Assembly: GCF_000277125.1 (NCBI RefSeq)
Contig: NC_016946.1
Span: 3,286,001 to 3,350,000, forward strand
Length of the DNA stretch: 64,000 nucleotides
Direction of reading: 5' to 3'
Source of the DNA: Mycobacterium intracellulare ATCC 13950
GTDB taxonomy: Bacteria > Actinomycetota > Actinomycetes > Mycobacteriales > Mycobacteriaceae
Notes under the pieces: model-generated
What the model saw: only the letters and a program-made list of their open reading frames with translations
Told to the model about the DNA's origin: nothing
Database searches by the model: none
Shown: positions 63,523 to 64,000 of the stretch, in pieces
Layout: every line of letters starts with the position of its first letter
Position numbering within the stretch: position 1 is the first letter of the stretch
Made by a program: the position numbers and the translations under genes

Positions 63523-64000
63523 TCACGGCTTGCGCCACAGCACGCCGGTGCCGTCAATCTCCTCGATCTCCGCGGTCACGCCGTGCGCAGTGCGGTAATC
63601 CGCCACGGCCTGCCGGCATGCGTCGATGGCGTGGTAATCGTCGATGATGCAATACCCGCCGGATGAGAGCCGCGGGTAGAGGGCGTCGAGGGCCTGGATC
63701 GTCGACTCGTAAAGGTCGCCATCGAGCCGCAACACCGAGATGCTTTCGATCGGGGCGTCCTGCAGGGTGTCTTTGAACCAGCCCGGTACGAAACGAACGC
63801 GGTCATCGAGTAACCCGTAGTGTTCGAAATTCGCCCTGACCTGCGCTTCGGACACCGCGAGCACCCCGGCGGCGCGATGCAAATTGATGCCTTTGTCGGC
63901 TTCGTAGTGCGCGGCGTCCGGCGGCGGCACCCCTTCGAACGAATCACATAGCCACACGGATCGCTTCTCGTCCCCGTAGGCGGACAACACGGCGCGCATC
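63523..64000 (-). CDS. TylF-type sugar O-methyltransferase, 5' end outside the window
   Basis: At least 158 C-terminal residues of a macrocin-O-methyltransferase-type enzyme: VWLCDSFEGVPPPD, GWFKDTLQDAP, LRLDGDLYESTIQALDAL and CIIDDYHAIDACRQAV. It closely resembles the methyltransferase at 59560-60366, so about 110 residues with the SAM-binding motif should lie to the right of the window. Likely an Rmt/Mtf-type rhamnose O-methyltransferase of GPL synthesis. Confidence 0.87.
   Translation of the reverse strand, partial: MRAVLSAYGDEKRSVWLCDSFEGVPPPDAAHYEADKGINLHRAAGVLAVSEAQVRANFEHYGLLDDRVRFVPGWFKDTLQDAPIESISVLRLDGDLYESTIQALDALYPRLSSGGYCIIDDYHAIDACRQAVADYRTAHGVTAEIEEIDGTGVLWRKP

Overview
The window is high-GC actinobacterial DNA and reads as a glycopeptidolipid (GPL) locus of a mycobacterium. 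The diagnostic genes are mbtH-mps1-mps2, mmpS4-mmpL4a-mmpL4b, drrABC, GtfA/RtfA-type family 1 glycosyltransferases and TylF-type O-methyltransferases. A variable sugar cassette lies between drrC and the glycosyltransferase/methyltransferase block. That layout, with GDP-fucose and amino-sugar genes in the cassette, points to the Mycobacterium avium complex (MAC) or a close relative rather than to M. smegmatis or M. abscessus. No tRNA, rRNA, CRISPR array or intact insertion sequence was seen.

Layout. (1) 1-11741, minus: a very large NRPS that runs off the left edge, with a starter-type C domain, at least four modules and no epimerase domain seen. (2) 11742-12256: gap with a terminator-like hairpin after mps2 and palindromes in front of the extra NRPS. 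(3) 12257-30458, minus: mps2, mps1 and mbtH, the canonical GPL tetrapeptide-alcohol synthetase (D-Phe, D-allo-Thr, D-Ala, alaninol) with three E domains and a terminal reductase. (4) 30459-31142: divergent regulatory region. (5) 31143-37641, plus: mmpS and two mmpL genes (GPL export) with a scar of a second mmpS between the mmpL genes. (6) 37815-40290, plus: drrABC ABC transporter. (7) 40345-56242: variable cassette. It holds GDP-fucose genes (gmd, fcl), a tightly coupled plus-strand CDP-sugar operon (rfbF, rfbG, 3,5-epimerase, C-methyltransferase, PLP aminotransferase), a sugar N-formyltransferase, three sugar methyltransferase candidates, a second gmd and three glycosyltransferases (two GT2, one GT4). 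(8) 50967-51250 and 53200-54110: remnants of an aminotransferase, an O-methyltransferase, a dehydratase and an ISL3-type transposase. (9) 56501-64000: core GPL glycosyltransferases (three GT1 paralogues), TylF-type O-methyltransferases and an SDR; the last gene runs off the right edge.

How it works together. Mps1/Mps2 with MbtH build the lipopeptide core. GT1 enzymes and TylF methyltransferases add and methylate 6-deoxytalose and rhamnose. The cassette makes and attaches the serovar-specific sugars, and MmpS/MmpL and possibly DrrABC move the product to the envelope. The cassette content predicts a terminal N-formylated, 3-C-methylated, 4-amino-4,6-dideoxyhexose (N-formylkansosamine type) together with fucose and possibly D-rhamnose. 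This resembles the hapten described for MAC serovar 14. The most novel element is the extra NRPS beside mps2, which appears able to make a second, non-epimerised lipopeptide.
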